From positions 1 through 31,176 of the forward strand of contig JAMYWO010000399.1 of the NCBI GenBank assembly GCA_024220525.1: DNA of 31,176 nucleotides, in the 5' to 3' direction. The position numbers and the translations under genes are program-made. Below, piece after piece: positions 11,137 to 22,417 of this stretch. Positions within the stretch are counted from its first letter, which is position 1. Every line of letters begins with the position of its first letter. Origin of the DNA: Cochliopodium minus (taxonomy: Eukaryota; Discosea; Himatismenida; Cochliopodiidae). Under the pieces are notes generated by a model. It was given only the letters and a program-made list of their open reading frames with translations. It was not told the DNA's origin and searched no databases.

Positions 11137-12021
11137 TTACAAAATCAAACAACAATTACTGTTTGTTTGTTTTGGAAATTTCATTCTATAGGCTATGATC
11201 TCCCTTACACATTGTTCAAAGACATTATCAACATTTATTCTCTTTTTGGCGGATGATTCGTAAAAATGAAAGTTATATTGAGATGCCAACATTTTCCCTT
11301 CTTCATTACTTACTTCTCTATTCTCATCCAAATCCACTTTATTTCCCACAATTAACATTGGAATATTTAAATCATTTTTTGCTCTATGAACTTCTTGTAT
11401 AAATTTAACCACATTTTCAAATGTTCCTTTATGTATAACTGAATATATAATCAAAAATCCTTCTCCTACATTTCCAAAAATAAAATTATAATTAAATTAT
11501 TTTATATATTTTAAATAAATTTCATCTTTAAAGAATTAGAAATATTTAAATTTCTTTGATTATGATTTGATGTTTTTGTTTCTTTGTTTTGTGATCTTTT
11601 ACCTTGTTTGATATATTGATCTCTCAAAGAAGTATATTCATCTTGTCCAGCAGTATCAATTATAAATACAACACAATTGGTATTATCTATTGTAACTTGT
11701 TTTTTGAAGCTATCTTCTATAGTTGGTTCATATTCTATTTGATTTTTGAAAGAAAATATTGATTTTTGGGAATAAATTTTAGAAAGAAAATAAAATTATA
11801 TATTCATTTCTTTTTCATACCTTCTGAAAATTCATTCGCAACATATTGTAATACAAGTGATGATTTTCCAACCCCACCATCTCTTTTTATAACATAAATT
11901 TTGTGAGTAATTAAAAATTATAAAATTAATATTTTTGAATAAAATTTTCATATAATTTCAAAATTTTTTAATTTTACCCTAATATACAGATTGTGTATTC
12001 CTCCATTGATTCATTTGACAT
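11137..12021 (-). CDS. Ras-family small GTPase with CaaX box
   Basis: The exons are 11978-12021, 11821-11882, 11603-11734 and 11137-11465: 567 nt, 188 aa, typical of Ras. All GTP-binding boxes are present: GDGGVGKS (15-22), the effector loop YEPTIEDSF (37-45), DTAGQDEYT (62-70), NKVD (121-124) and SSAK (150-153). YxPTIEDS marks the Ras/Rap branch rather than Rab or Rho. The switch II sequence has Asp where Ras normally has Glu after the catalytic Gln. The C-terminus CCLIL ends in a CaaX box (CLIL), and its final Leu favours geranylgeranylation by family rules. A membrane-anchored signalling switch is expected. The exact subfamily (Ras versus Rap) needs a tree. It diverges from the first glycosyltransferase gene across 215 bp. 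Confidence 0.95.
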
Positions 12022-12236
12022 TTTTTTATTTTTTAACTTCCAACAAAAAAAAAAAATTCAAATAAGGATGAAGTTTTTTTTTTGAATTTTTTATATTTTT
12101 ATATTGTAAATTTGATTTATGACAAAGTATATATAGTATATCTTGATCTGACCTACTTCTGTGAAAAAAAATGGATGACAAATCATGAATAAAAAAAACC
12201 TTTTGGAAAGAAATACAAATATTTAAAAAAAAAAAA
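12022..12236. promoter_or_regulatory. Shared divergent promoter region (Ras gene / glycosyltransferase 1)
   Basis: 215 bp separate two outward-reading start codons. The sequence is AT-rich with poly-A/T runs. No specific factor site can be named. An A-run lies immediately before the ATG at 12237. Confidence 0.5.
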
Positions 12237-13578
12237 ATGAAGATTTCAATTTTTTTGATGGTAATCGCTTTTATGATCTGCATAAGATCAGAAGAAGTAA
12301 AAAATGTTACTGAAACAAAACCTACTCTTCACATGATTGGTTTGTTTCATACGATAACAAGTAAAGAATTCACCCACTGTGCATTTACTGCAAAGGTATT
12401 AAAATTCAGTAAAATGATGCAAATATATGGTTGGAAAATAATTGAATATGGAAATGCATATACTGAATCAACAGCTGATGAATTTGTTCAGATGTTAACT
12501 GAAGATGAAGTGAGAGAATTAAGAACTGCAAAAAAAAAAACCGATTTTTTTGGAAATGATGCAGTGATAGGCTCATCATTGCACTCTTTATTCGAAGAAA
12601 GATTGGTACCTGCAATGAAAAGTAGGGTGAAGGATCATGATATCATCTTGCATCCTTTTGGAAAAGCACATGAAAGAGTGGCATCACATTTTCCAAAAGC
12701 ATTTCAAGTGGAATCGGGAATTGGATATAATGATCCTTTTCTCTCATTCAAGATATTCGAATCTTATTCCTGGATGCATTTTTATTATGGAGTGAAACAG
12801 ATTTTTGGAAGCAATTATAATTGGGTTGTTCCTAATTATTTTAATGTTGAAGAATGGGATTTTTCACCTGAAATTTCAGAAGATAGACCTATCGTATTCA
12901 TGGGGAGAATTACTGAATTAAAGGGAATTGATACTATAGTAGAATTGGCAAAAGGATTTCCACACAGAAAATTTAAAATAGCAGGACAGGGTAATTTTAC
13001 CCATTTTTTCAAAAATCTTCCAAATGTGGAGTATTTTGGTCCATTGGAGGGAAAAGAAAGAAGTGATTTTTTGAAGGGTGCTGTTGCCATGTTGCTTCCA
13101 ACCACATTTAATGAACCATTTGGTGGGGCTATTGTAGAAGCTCAATTTTGTGGTAAAAAATGATTTGAAATAAATTTCCAAATATAAGATTCATTCAATG
13201 ATATATTAACACTCCTATTATCTGGAGATAATAATTTGATCCATTTTAGTTTTTTTATTTATAATTTTAAATTTCATTTTTAAAGGTATCCCCGGAATAA
13301 CAACCAATTATGGAGCGTTTAGTGAAACAATTGAACATGGTGTCACAGGTTTCCGCTGCAATACCTTTGGAGATTGGTCTGCTGCGATTATTGAGGCAGA
13401 AAAATTGGACAGAAAATATATCAGAGAAAGAGCAATTAGACTTTATTCTTTGGAGGCTGTTGGTAAGAGGTATGACGCCATCTTCAAACAGATCTATGAT
13501 TTGAGAAACCAGGGTTGGTACTCTCTACATTCTTACAGTGTCACTTTAAACAAACCAGGACAGTCTGCTTGTTCATAA
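12237..13578 (+). CDS. GT4-type glycosyltransferase with signal peptide, copy 1
   Basis: The exons are 12237-13152 and 13286-13578: 1,209 nt, 402 aa. An N-terminal signal peptide (MKISIFLMVIAFMIC) is followed by LHMIGLFHTITSKEFTHCAF, an N-terminal signature I recall from a GT4-like family of bacteria, phages and large DNA viruses (memory, not a search). The C-terminal nucleotide-sugar domain has FMGRITELKGID, FKIAGQG and the E-x7-E motif E293-PFGGAIV-E301, the hallmark of retaining GT-B glycosyltransferases. It should transfer a sugar from a nucleotide donor; acceptor and sugar are unknown. The signal peptide implies a secretory-pathway lumen location, unusual for GT4 enzymes, which are often cytosolic. 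It is followed 153 bp later by a close tandem paralogue on the same strand. Confidence 0.9.
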
Positions 13579-13731
13579 AAAATTTGTGTTCTTCTTCTTC
13601 TTATTTATTTTTTGAATTCAATAAAAATTTGAAAATTTATTTGTTTTTTTTTTTTGACATTATGGATTTTTGATCACATGGGATGAAGGGTTATTTGATT
13701 TTAAATCCCACCAAGAAAAAATAAAAAAAAA

Positions 13732-15303
13732 ATGAGAAAAGAATTCAATTCATACTTTGTTCTTTTGCTTATCATTTTAATCTCAGCAAATGGAAATGAA
13801 AATGTAACAGAGACAGAAATAAAAATACAAACAAAACCTACCCTTCATATTACGGGCTTATTTCACACTATAACAAGTCAAGAATTCAGCCACTGTGCAT
13901 TTACTGGGAAGGTATTGAAATTCAGCAAAATGATGCAATTGTATGGTTGGAAAGTAATAGAATATGGGAATGTGATGACAGAATCAGGTGCTGATGAATT
14001 TGTTCAGATGTTGAATCAAGAGGAATTTGATAGACTATTGAAAAGACACGATAAGAAAGATTTTGTAGGCAGTCATGCAGTGATGGGTACTCCACATCAT
14101 ACATTATTTGAACAAAGATTAAAAGTGGGTAAGAGAAATTTCAAATAGCAATCAAAGAAATATAAATAAAAAAAAGTGATGTGTAGATATCTTTGTTATA
14201 TATCGAATATTCAAATCAAATATTTCAAATTGAATAATCAATAATTGTTTATTATTCAAAGAAATGGGGAAGAGAGTTAAAGAGCATGATATTATTTTGC
14301 ATCCCTTTGGAAAAGCACATTATACAGTAGTATCTGATTTCCCAAAAGCATTCCACGTGGAATCAGGGATAGGATACCCAGATCCCTTCCTCCCATTGAA
14401 GATCTACGAATCTTTCGCAGTGATGAACAATCAATTGGGAAATAAAAAAAACATTCTAGGTCACAACTACAACTGGGTGGTACCAAACTATTTCAACGTA
14501 GAAGATTGGGATTTTTCACCCGAAATTTCAGAAGATAGACCAATCGTATTCATGGGAAGAATCACATACATAAAAGGTATGGAAACTATTGTAGAATTGG
14601 CAAAGAGACTTCCAAACAGAAACTTTAAAATAGCTGGACAAGGTGAGTTTGCTCAATTTTTCAAAAATCTTCCCAATGTTAAGTATTACGGGTCTTTGGA
14701 GGGGAAAGAGAGAAGTGATTTTTTGAAAGGCGCTGTTGCAATGTTGCTCCCTACTTTGTACGTTGAACCTTTTGGTGGAGCTATTGTAGAAGCTCAATTT
14801 AGTGGTAATGTTTTCATCATTTTTTTTAAAGATTATTTTATTCTTTATTTTAAAACTTTTTTTTATAAAACTTTGATTTTTAGATAGTTTTTAAAATTAT
14901 TATTTGTACCTTTTAACTTTTTCATTTTAACCTTAATTTTTTTCAATTTATTTTAAACTTTATTCTCATTTTTATAATTACTTGATCCCATTTCCATAAT
15001 AAAGGTATTCCGGGAATAACAACAAACTATGGTGTATTTATGGAAACAATCGAACATGGAAAGAATGGCTTTCGTTGTAATACTTTAGGAGATTGGATCG
15101 CTGCGATCAACAAGGCAGAAACGTTGGACCGACAATACATCAGAGATAGAGCTATTAAATTCTATTCTTTGGAAGCAGTTGGTAAGAAGTATGATGCCAT
15201 CTTCAAACAGATCTATGACTTGAAGGGTTTAGGTTGGTCTGAAAAAGTGAGTCACAGTGTTTATTTGCAAACTCCAATGGCCCCTCCGAGAACTATTGTT
15301 TAA
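13732..15303 (+). CDS. GT4-type glycosyltransferase with signal peptide, copy 2
   Basis: The exons are 13732-14128, 14262-14804 and 15005-15303: 1,239 nt, 412 aa. It starts with a signal peptide (MRKEFNSYFVLLLIILISA) and then has the same LHITGLFHTITSQEFSHCAF signature, VESGIGYPDPFLP, FMGRITYIKGMET and E301-PFGGAIV-E309. Most of its length matches copy 1 closely, so the pair arose by tandem duplication. Copy 2 has one extra intron (14129-14261), while the intron within the Gly codon after EAQF is shared by both. The C-terminal tails differ (PMAPPRTIV here). The retaining GT-B motif is intact, so activity is plausible. Acceptor and donor are unknown. Confidence 0.9.
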
Positions 15304-15422
15304 ATGAAACTTATTTATTAATAAAAAAAAAAAAAGATTGTTTTTACAAATTTACATGATCTATTTTTTATTTTCTTTTTTTCAAATTCAACCGAGATTT
15401 CTTTATTAAAAAAAAAAAAAAA

Positions 15423-16525
15423 ATGGAAAAAGTTCAAACAGGTATTAATATTGTCAAGAATGCTATTGAATGTGATATCAATGGAAGGATAAATGAATCC
15501 ATAATCTTATATGAAAGGGCCATTCTAATCTTCCAAGATGCCTTGGAGGGTAAATGAAGATTAGTGAATGGTATTTAAGGGCTTTATTTTTTTAATTACA
15601 AGTGATTATAAAGATAAATGTATTGACAATAATATAAAAGAACAATTGAATAGAAAAATTACCGAATATCTTATCAGAATGAATGAATTGAAGAATATTG
15701 TCAATCAAAAAGTTTTACAGAACCAAGATGATCAGATTGATCAGCTATTCAAGAAACATAATCTACCTGATGAAAATAAGTTTTGTGATATATTGGATAA
15801 GGGCATCTCAAAGACAAATAACAACATAAATGGGTAAAAAAAAAAAAAATAATTTAAGAGAAATTTGAAATTGAATTTTTTTGTATTCATGAAATCAAAT
15901 TTTAAAGGTTGAGTAAAAATATATCATCTTTTATCTGTGCTAAATATTTTTTTTTTTTAAAGAAACAACGCAATAAAGACAAACAATAATGCCAATAATT
16001 TGATAGAAGAAAATGATCTTCAAGAAAAATATTCTAAATTAAAACAATACCAAAAGAAAATGGAGAGTGGAGGTACTGATTTAGATTCTTTGTCTGAAAG
16101 GTTCCACAACATAAAAGGGACCAAACCAACAAACTATAAAAATAATGATAATATCTTTGAAGATAAATTTCAAACAGAAGAGGAACAAATAGATGAACTG
16201 ATAAATCAAGCAAAAGATCTTGGACATTTGGAAAAATCACAAGGAGAATTTTTAAGTAAAAAAGGAAATATTTAAAAATTATATTAATAAATAATTTCTA
16301 AATCATTTGTTAGGGGAAGAAGAGGAAGATAAACCAAACAAAAAAACAAGAAATAAAAACAAAAGCAAAAAAAATAATGATGATAGCAGTGATGATTATT
16401 CTGATACCAGTGAGAGTAGCGATTCTGATGATTATAGTGATGAGGAAATGAGGAAAAGGGCAAAGAATGAGAAAGCAAAAAAGAAAATCGCTTTGGAAAA
16501 ATGGAGGAAAAAGAATTTTTATTGA
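15423..16525 (+). CDS. MIT-domain protein with acidic/Lys-rich C-terminus
   Basis: The exons are 15423-15549, 15614-15833, 15963-16255 and 16314-16525: 852 nt, 283 aa. The first ~75 residues form a three-helix MIT domain (AIECDINGRINESIILYERA, then NRKITEYLIRMNELKNIV), matching VPS4/spastin-type MIT in helix spacing. MIT domains bind ESCRT-III tails, so an endosomal or membrane-remodelling role is the best inference. The middle is charged and coiled-coil-like with DSLSERFHNIKGTKP and EEEQIDELINQAKDLGHLE; the latter vaguely recalls helices of FYVE/ANCHR-type ESCRT regulators, a weak resemblance only. The C-terminus is Lys-rich, then Ser/Asp-rich (SDTSESSDSDDYSD), then basic. No ATPase domain is present. 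The exon 2 acceptor at 15613 was chosen because it alone keeps frame and gives the standard MIT length. Confidence 0.85.
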
Positions 16526-16666
16526 AGAAGAAAAAAATTTAAAAAAAAAAGAAATTAAAAAAAATTAAAAAAAAAAAAATTAAAAAAAAACGTAAAGAGA
16601 TTTTATTTTGATATTTTAATAAAAAGAGGTAAATTGATCATCCCGATTTTTATTATGAATTTTTGA

Positions 16667-19600
16667 TTACAAGTAATTTATTTTTTCATAACCTAAAAAT
16701 ATAATGAAAATTAAAATTAAAAATTAAAATTAAAAAAAAAAAAGAATTTAATTTACCCTCTCTTAATTCTTGGTCGGGAGCATAGTATTTACTAAAGAGT
16801 TCGTGCTTAGAGACCGTTTGAAATTCTTTCCCGTTAATGGTCCTAACAGAGGATTTTAAATTTTGTTGATGTTTCAAATGATCAGCAAGGTTTCCTAAAG
16901 GGGGAACGTTCTTAGCTTCCAATATGCTATGATTTGCTTCTCCCTGTGAATTTTTTTGAGCCTAAAAAAAAAAATCAAAAAAAATTAAAAAAATAATGAA
17001 AAAAATTAATGAAAAAAATAAAAAAAAAAAAAATATTAAAAATTAAAAAATATAAAAATATTATTTACCAAAGCTAATTCACCTTTATTGGAGGAAGAGG
17101 AAAATCTAATGATGAAGGAGCAGTTTTCTTCAGTGGAAAGGATTCTGTTGCATTCTTCTTTGGAGAGAAATCCCAAAATGAGTCCTTCCAAGTAGTAATT
17201 TCTCATCACGTCGTTGTGTCTCACAACTTGCAAAATTATTCCGCACCTAATTATAAAAAAAATGAAAAAAAAATGAAAAAAAAATGAAAAAAAAATAAAA
17301 TAATAAATAAATAAATAAACAAATAAACAAATAAATTATCATAAATAATAAATAAATTATTAAATAAATTAATAAATAAATTAATAAATAATAGATAATA
17401 AATAATAAATAAATAAATAAATAATAAATATTAAATTAAAAATTAAATTTAAGAATGTTTACCATTCCCAAAAACTCTCGAAATCAGAAAACTTGATATC
17501 GTTTTTGGTTTGGAATTTGTCGTTTTTGAAGAACCTTCTCTCTACATCATAAACGGGTCTCTTCAACATTTTTGAGAACACTTGGTTACTAAACAATAAA
17601 AAAAATGAATTAGAGAAGAATTAAATAAAAAATTTGAAAATTATGAAGAGATAAATAATTCAAAAAAAAAACAAATTTTAACACAAATGAGATTAAAATG
17701 TTCATTGTGCAAAATTAAAAAAAAATTGTAATATAAAAGGGATATCTTCAAAAAAAAAAAGGTTCATCATCCCATCCAATTTAAAAAAAAAAAAAGAAAA
17801 GATAAAGATTTTTAAATTATAAAAATTAATCAAAATAATATTTCATGAGAAGAGTTGAAAGTAATTCAAAATTAATTGTAAAATAAAAGAATATTCAAAA
17901 AAAAAAAAAATTGAAAATAAAAATGTGATAATTAAATTAGAAAAAGAAACAAAATAATTAAAATAGAAAAAGAAATCAAAATAATAGTAATTCAAAAAAA
18001 ATTTTTCATAAAAAAAAAAAATGACAACAAAAAATTTTTTTTTTTTTTTTTTACCTGTCAAAAATTTCTGTTTTGTCCAACATTTTGATGACAAACTCTT
18101 TGGCAGTATTTTGACGGGTGGACTCAATGAAATAGGGAAGAAAAAAGTTGCAGAACATCTGGAAGGGGACGGTGGCAGACTTGTTGACCTTGGTGTCTCC
18201 ATAAAGGGAGAAGGAGAGCAGAGTCTTTTGACCTTTGGACCATTGGTTCTCGTTGGTGGTTACGATGAGGGGGACAGGGTTTTGGGAGATCGCTGTTATT
18301 TTGGTTTTTTGTCCCTTGGGTATTTCTAGGTCTCCTGTTCACGTAATGTGTTGGTCAAAAAAAATAGAATGAATTTGATTGAATAATTAAAAGTGGAAGT
18401 AAAGATGAGTTCTTAAATTGTTAATTGTTCAAAAGATAATAAAAGATTAAAAAAAAAATTATTGTGGAAAAACTTTTTGGGAATATTTACAAAAAATCAA
18501 TTTAAAATGAAAAAATTTCCAGCAAGATTTAAGATATACTTTAAAATAATTTGATCAAAAATAAAATAAAAAAAAATTTAAAATGAAAAAAATATAAAGA
18601 AAAATTTTGAAATAAAATAACAAAAAATTTTAACATAAAAAATTTGATTAAAAATATAAAAAAATTTAAAAAATTTTGAATAAAAAAAATGTAAAATAAA
18701 AAATATTTGAATTAAAAATTTTTTATTTTTACCTTCAATATTAATGGTAAGAATAGAAGCAGAAAGGGAGGTTCCTTTTTGAAAAACAAGATCGTACTCC
18801 AGGTTTAACCCCTCGATTTTCTCACTCAAAACTTTTATTTCGATGAGGGAACCTTTCTTTTTACCAGAGGAGATAGACAAAGAGATGGTGGGGGTTTTGC
18901 TTTGATTTTTGTAAGGTGTAAAGTTTGTTACTGCCCCTGTTAGTATTCTTGCTGATATTTTCTTTTTTTTTTTTAAAAAAAAATAATTAAACATATTCGG
19001 AGAATTTTTATTTACAAAAAGAATAATTCAAATTTAAAATTTGATAAAATGGTTAAAATGAAATTAATAAATATGAATTTTCTCAATTTAGATCAATGTT
19101 TAAAAAAATAAATTTTGATAATTAAAAAATGAATTATAATGAAATAAAATTAGATTAAATGGAAAATAAAAGAAAATAAATTGAAGAATGATTAAAAATG
19201 AATAAAAATTAATTTTGAAATATATAAAAAATTAAATTAATTTTATAACAAATAGAAAATAAATTTAATTTTTATTTTTTTTACACAATGAGGTTTTTTT
19301 TGGTTTTGTTTGGGGCGATTTTTGAAAACTTGGGGATACTGCTGAACAGTGAAAGCGATGGAAACGAGGTCTTGTGGTTTGTTGATGGACTTATGTTCGA
19401 AGAGTTGGATGATCTCGCTTTCGTAAATGGACAACTGTTGTTTCAAAAAGTTGATTCTCAACACCATACAGTTTATTTTGTGAATTGCTGGCCAACTTAG
19501 AATTACATCTTTTAGTTTTCCTTTTTTTTTTTTTTTAAAAAAATAGAAATAAAAATAAATAATAAATAAAGAAAAATAAAAATAAATCACAAGAAATAAA

Positions 19601-20169
19601 AATGAAATAAAAATGAGAAACAAAAAATAAAATGAAAAATATAAAATATGATGAAGAATGAATAGTTTCGAATATTTTTTATTTTTTGAATTAACCCTAA
19701 ATTGAAATCGCAAAAATTCAATATGTTATCTTTAAGATTTTGGTTTTTTTTTTTTTCGGAAGATCAGTTAATCTTTTATTATCATTTTATTTTATTGGAT
19801 AAATATTTTTAAATATTTAAAAAAATTTTTTCAAATAATTTTAAATTTAGGTCGAATGGATTATTCTCATAAAAAGGATTTTTTTTCTCTTTTGATTTTT
19901 TTTTATTTTAAAAATTTACCCCTCAATTCCTTTTCATTCTGGATCAGAGCATTTCTCAAATTGATCAAGAGATTTTTATCGGGATTATTGGAGATGATGG
20001 ATCTCTTGAGATGAGAGATGTTTTGCTCAACTGTATCGAGATTATTGTGGATTCTGATGATCATCTCTGTCTCATCATTTTCTTCAAATTCTTCGCTCAT
20101 GACCAATGTTGCAGATTCCTCGTTTTCATTTTTGAAATTGTTATTATTGTTGAAATTGTTGTTGTTATT
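16667..20169 (-). CDS. STAT-family transcription factor, N-terminus missing at an assembly gap
   Basis: The visible exons are 19920-20169, 19285-19520, 18733-18961, 18055-18334, 17463-17588, 17069-17246, 16757-16961 and 16667-16692: about 509 aa, in phase. In order: an Asn-rich start (NNNNFNNNNN) cut by the N at 20170; a coiled-coil region; a STAT-type DNA-binding fold (SARILTGAVTNFTPYKNQ); the linker with NPVPLIVTTNENQWSKGQ; then an SH2 domain with GLILGFLSKEECNRIL and CSFIIRFSSSS, where the Arg of FIIRFSSS is the phosphotyrosine-binding Arg. The tail is KYYAPDQELREGYEKINYL, whose tyrosine after the SH2 is in the place used for STAT dimerisation by phosphorylation. STATs move to the nucleus after tyrosine phosphorylation. 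The order matches Dictyostelium-type STATs. About 150-250 N-terminal residues are probably missing. Confidence 0.88.
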
Positions 20170-20170
20170 N
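20170..20170. other. Single ambiguous base; probable assembly gap or join
   Basis: This is the only N in the window. To its left a STAT coding exon is cut open. To its right is a perfect 7-bp repeat inside an intron of an unrelated, incomplete GH47 gene. Both genes are on the minus strand, and each lacks a large part on the side facing this base. Confidence 0.85.
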
Positions 20171-20240
20171 TAAAAAATAAAAAATAAAAAATAAAAAATA
20201 AAAAATAAAAAATAAAAAATAAAAAATAAAAAATAAAAAA
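20171..20240. repeat. (TAAAAAA)10 simple repeat
   Basis: Ten perfect 7-bp units directly abut the N at 20170. This is a sequence on which a short-read assembly would be expected to stop. Confidence 0.95.
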
Positions 20241-20279
20241 TAATGAATAAAAAATTTGAAAAAAACTTTTTTTTTTAAC

Positions 20280-22417
20280 AGTTAATATAGACAACGCGTT
20301 AAATTCGAGTTGGAAGCCACCCACTTCAGAAAGTATGGAAGAACCAAAACTCCATTCGTGACTTTTGCTGGTGTTGGTGCTCAGTTCTATCAATCCCTTT
20401 GGTATTTTGTCTTCTCCAATTCCAGTCAAAATAATGTCCGCCTTTCAAAAATAAAATAAGATCAAAAGAAAAAGAATGAAAAAATAAAAAATGAAAAATT
20501 AAAAATAAATAAACTAATAAAAACAATAAAAATCAAAAATTAAAAATCAAAAATCAAAAATCAAAAATTAAAAATAAATAATTAAAAAATAAAAAATAAA
20601 AAAATAAAAAATAAAAAAAATAAAAAATAAAATTAATATTATTTAAAATTTATGTTGAATTAATAAAATAGAATGTATTTTTAAACAAAACAAAATATTA
20701 AAATTAATTTTGTTGGTTTCAAATAATATATGTTGAATATAATAAAAAATTAAAAAAATGTTAGCAAATAAAAAAAAAAATAAAAAAAAATGTTGAAAAT
20801 TGAAATAAAAACTATAAAAAAAAAAAGCTTTTAAAATAAATTTATTTAAAAAAATACTAGTTCTTTGGCTTTAGTAAGAAAAATGGACAAGTTGGGTCTA
20901 AAAGTGTGAGCAGAAAGCAAAGAACCAATGTAAATGGTGGCCAAATCATGAAGAGAAACCTCCGCTTCTTCTTTGCTTTTGAAATCCACCTTTTTGATGA
21001 ACTCTGTGCATTCTTCCACCTCCTTTTCCATGTTCATCAGTATTGCTGTGTCCAGTGCACTGAATATTGTAGCTCCGAATCCTCCATATTTCTCTTGATT
21101 TTTTTTGCTTTTAAAAAATATAAAAATTCATAAAATAAAAATGCACAAAAACAGGATGTTTGAATTAAAAATAATCAAAAAATTTAAAAAATAAATAAAA
21201 ATGAATAGTAAAAAAAATAATAAAAAATAAAAAATATTTGAAATCAATAAAAATAAAATAAATAATAAAAATATAAAAAAATAAAATATAAATGTTTTAA
21301 AAATAAAAATAAATAAATAAATAAATAAATAAAAAATGATCAAACAATAAAAAATAAAAAAAATATCAAAAAAATAAAAAAATAAACTTAAAAAAAAAAA
21401 ATTGATGAAAAAAAGAAATTTGAACTAAATAAAAAATATAAAATCAAAAAAATCAAAAAATCTTAAATTGTTCAATTTTTAATTTTTTGATTTTTTATTT
21501 ACCTAATTGGGTTGACCAAGTCAGAACCAAACCCTAGTTTCTTGTATCCTTTCCATGCGTGCGTAAATGCTCTCTTTATTGCTTCTTTCCTGACTTTCGT
21601 GTTGATTGGAGAATTTCCATTCTTCATGTTTTCTAAAATATCATCTTTCTGATAAAAATGTATTCATTTAAAAAAAAATAATAAATTAAAAAATAATAAA
21701 TTAAAAAATAATAATTTAAAAAATAAATTGAATTACCTTTGTATCATTCAATTTTTCATTTTGAATGCTCTTTTTATCATCTTTGTTTATATTCTTTTGC
21801 TTTGCATTATCTTCCTCGTTGGAAATTTTATCGATTTCTTTTTTACCTCCACTATCTTCCTTGATATCTCGCTTGACAGGGTCATCCATCCCTTTCCCAT
21901 CCCTAACATCTTGTTCATTAATCTGCTTCTTCTTCGAATCAACTTGTTTATCTTCTTGATTATTAACCACATCCTCTTTCTTTTCTTTATTGATCACTTC
22001 ATCTCCTTGTGTATCTTTAATCTCCTTCACATCTTTGATTTCAATTTCTTTATTTCCATCTTTATTTTTATCATCGTGATTAGCTCCACGCGAATTTATA
22101 TCGTTGATCTCACTCTTTATATCATTTTTATCGACATCAGGAGGGTTGATTGATGTATCACCTTTGTCTATTGTATCTTTTTTGGCCATATCAACATTAT
22201 ATGTCGTCGAATTAGCTTCAATGGGAGCATTATAAAAGTAATATAGAAAAAAGATCAACATCAGCAATACGAATATGCTGCTGAAGAATTTATGAGGCGT
22301 CAAATGGAAGTTGAGGAGAAAAGATCTCAAGCTCTTTTCTACTGATTTGATTTTCCTGTTGATTTGGATGGATATAGGTGTCTTGCGATAATTATATGTG
22401 GTTTCTATGGGTAACAT
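20280..22417 (-). CDS. GH47 (class I) alpha-mannosidase-like type II membrane protein, 3' part missing
   Basis: The exons are 21737-22417, 21503-21648, 20858-21107 and 20280-20441: 413 codons in phase. A short cytosolic tail is followed by a membrane anchor at about residues 44-62 (FFSSIFVLLMLIFFLYYFY), then a ~160-residue Asp/Lys/Glu-rich stem, then the GH47 fold: EAIKRAFTHAWKGYKKLGFG, KYGGFGATIFSALDTAILM, GSLLSAHTFRPN and ILSEVGGFQLEFNALSILT. This is the topology of Golgi/ER alpha-1,2-mannosidases that trim N-glycans. The segment where the family has FET.IR reads SLHDLATIYIG, so substrate contacts there are altered. The coding stops at the donor at 20279, about halfway through the usual ~450-residue catalytic domain. 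The rest should lie beyond the gap at 20170. The ATG at 22417 is the first in frame. Confidence 0.88.

Noticed and set aside
12026-12283. 85-codon minus-strand frame across the Ras/GT4 promoter
   Set aside because: It overlaps the start of the glycosyltransferase gene, is low complexity and resembles no protein family.
15550-15613. Apparent frameshift between exons 1 and 2 of the MIT gene when the acceptor at 15602 is used
   Set aside because: Using the next AG, at 15612-15613, restores phase and gives the exact MIT helix spacing (ALEDKCIDNN), so no frameshift is needed.
19243-19713. 156-codon minus-strand frame taken as one exon
   Set aside because: Only its 19285-19520 part matches the STAT frame. 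The upstream part is AT-rich intron with a poly-A acceptor tract, and the 3' end reads past a donor.
16667-22417. GH47 and STAT as one natural fusion gene
   Set aside because: Both domains are incomplete on the side facing the N at 20170, so a gap or misjoin explains the arrangement better.
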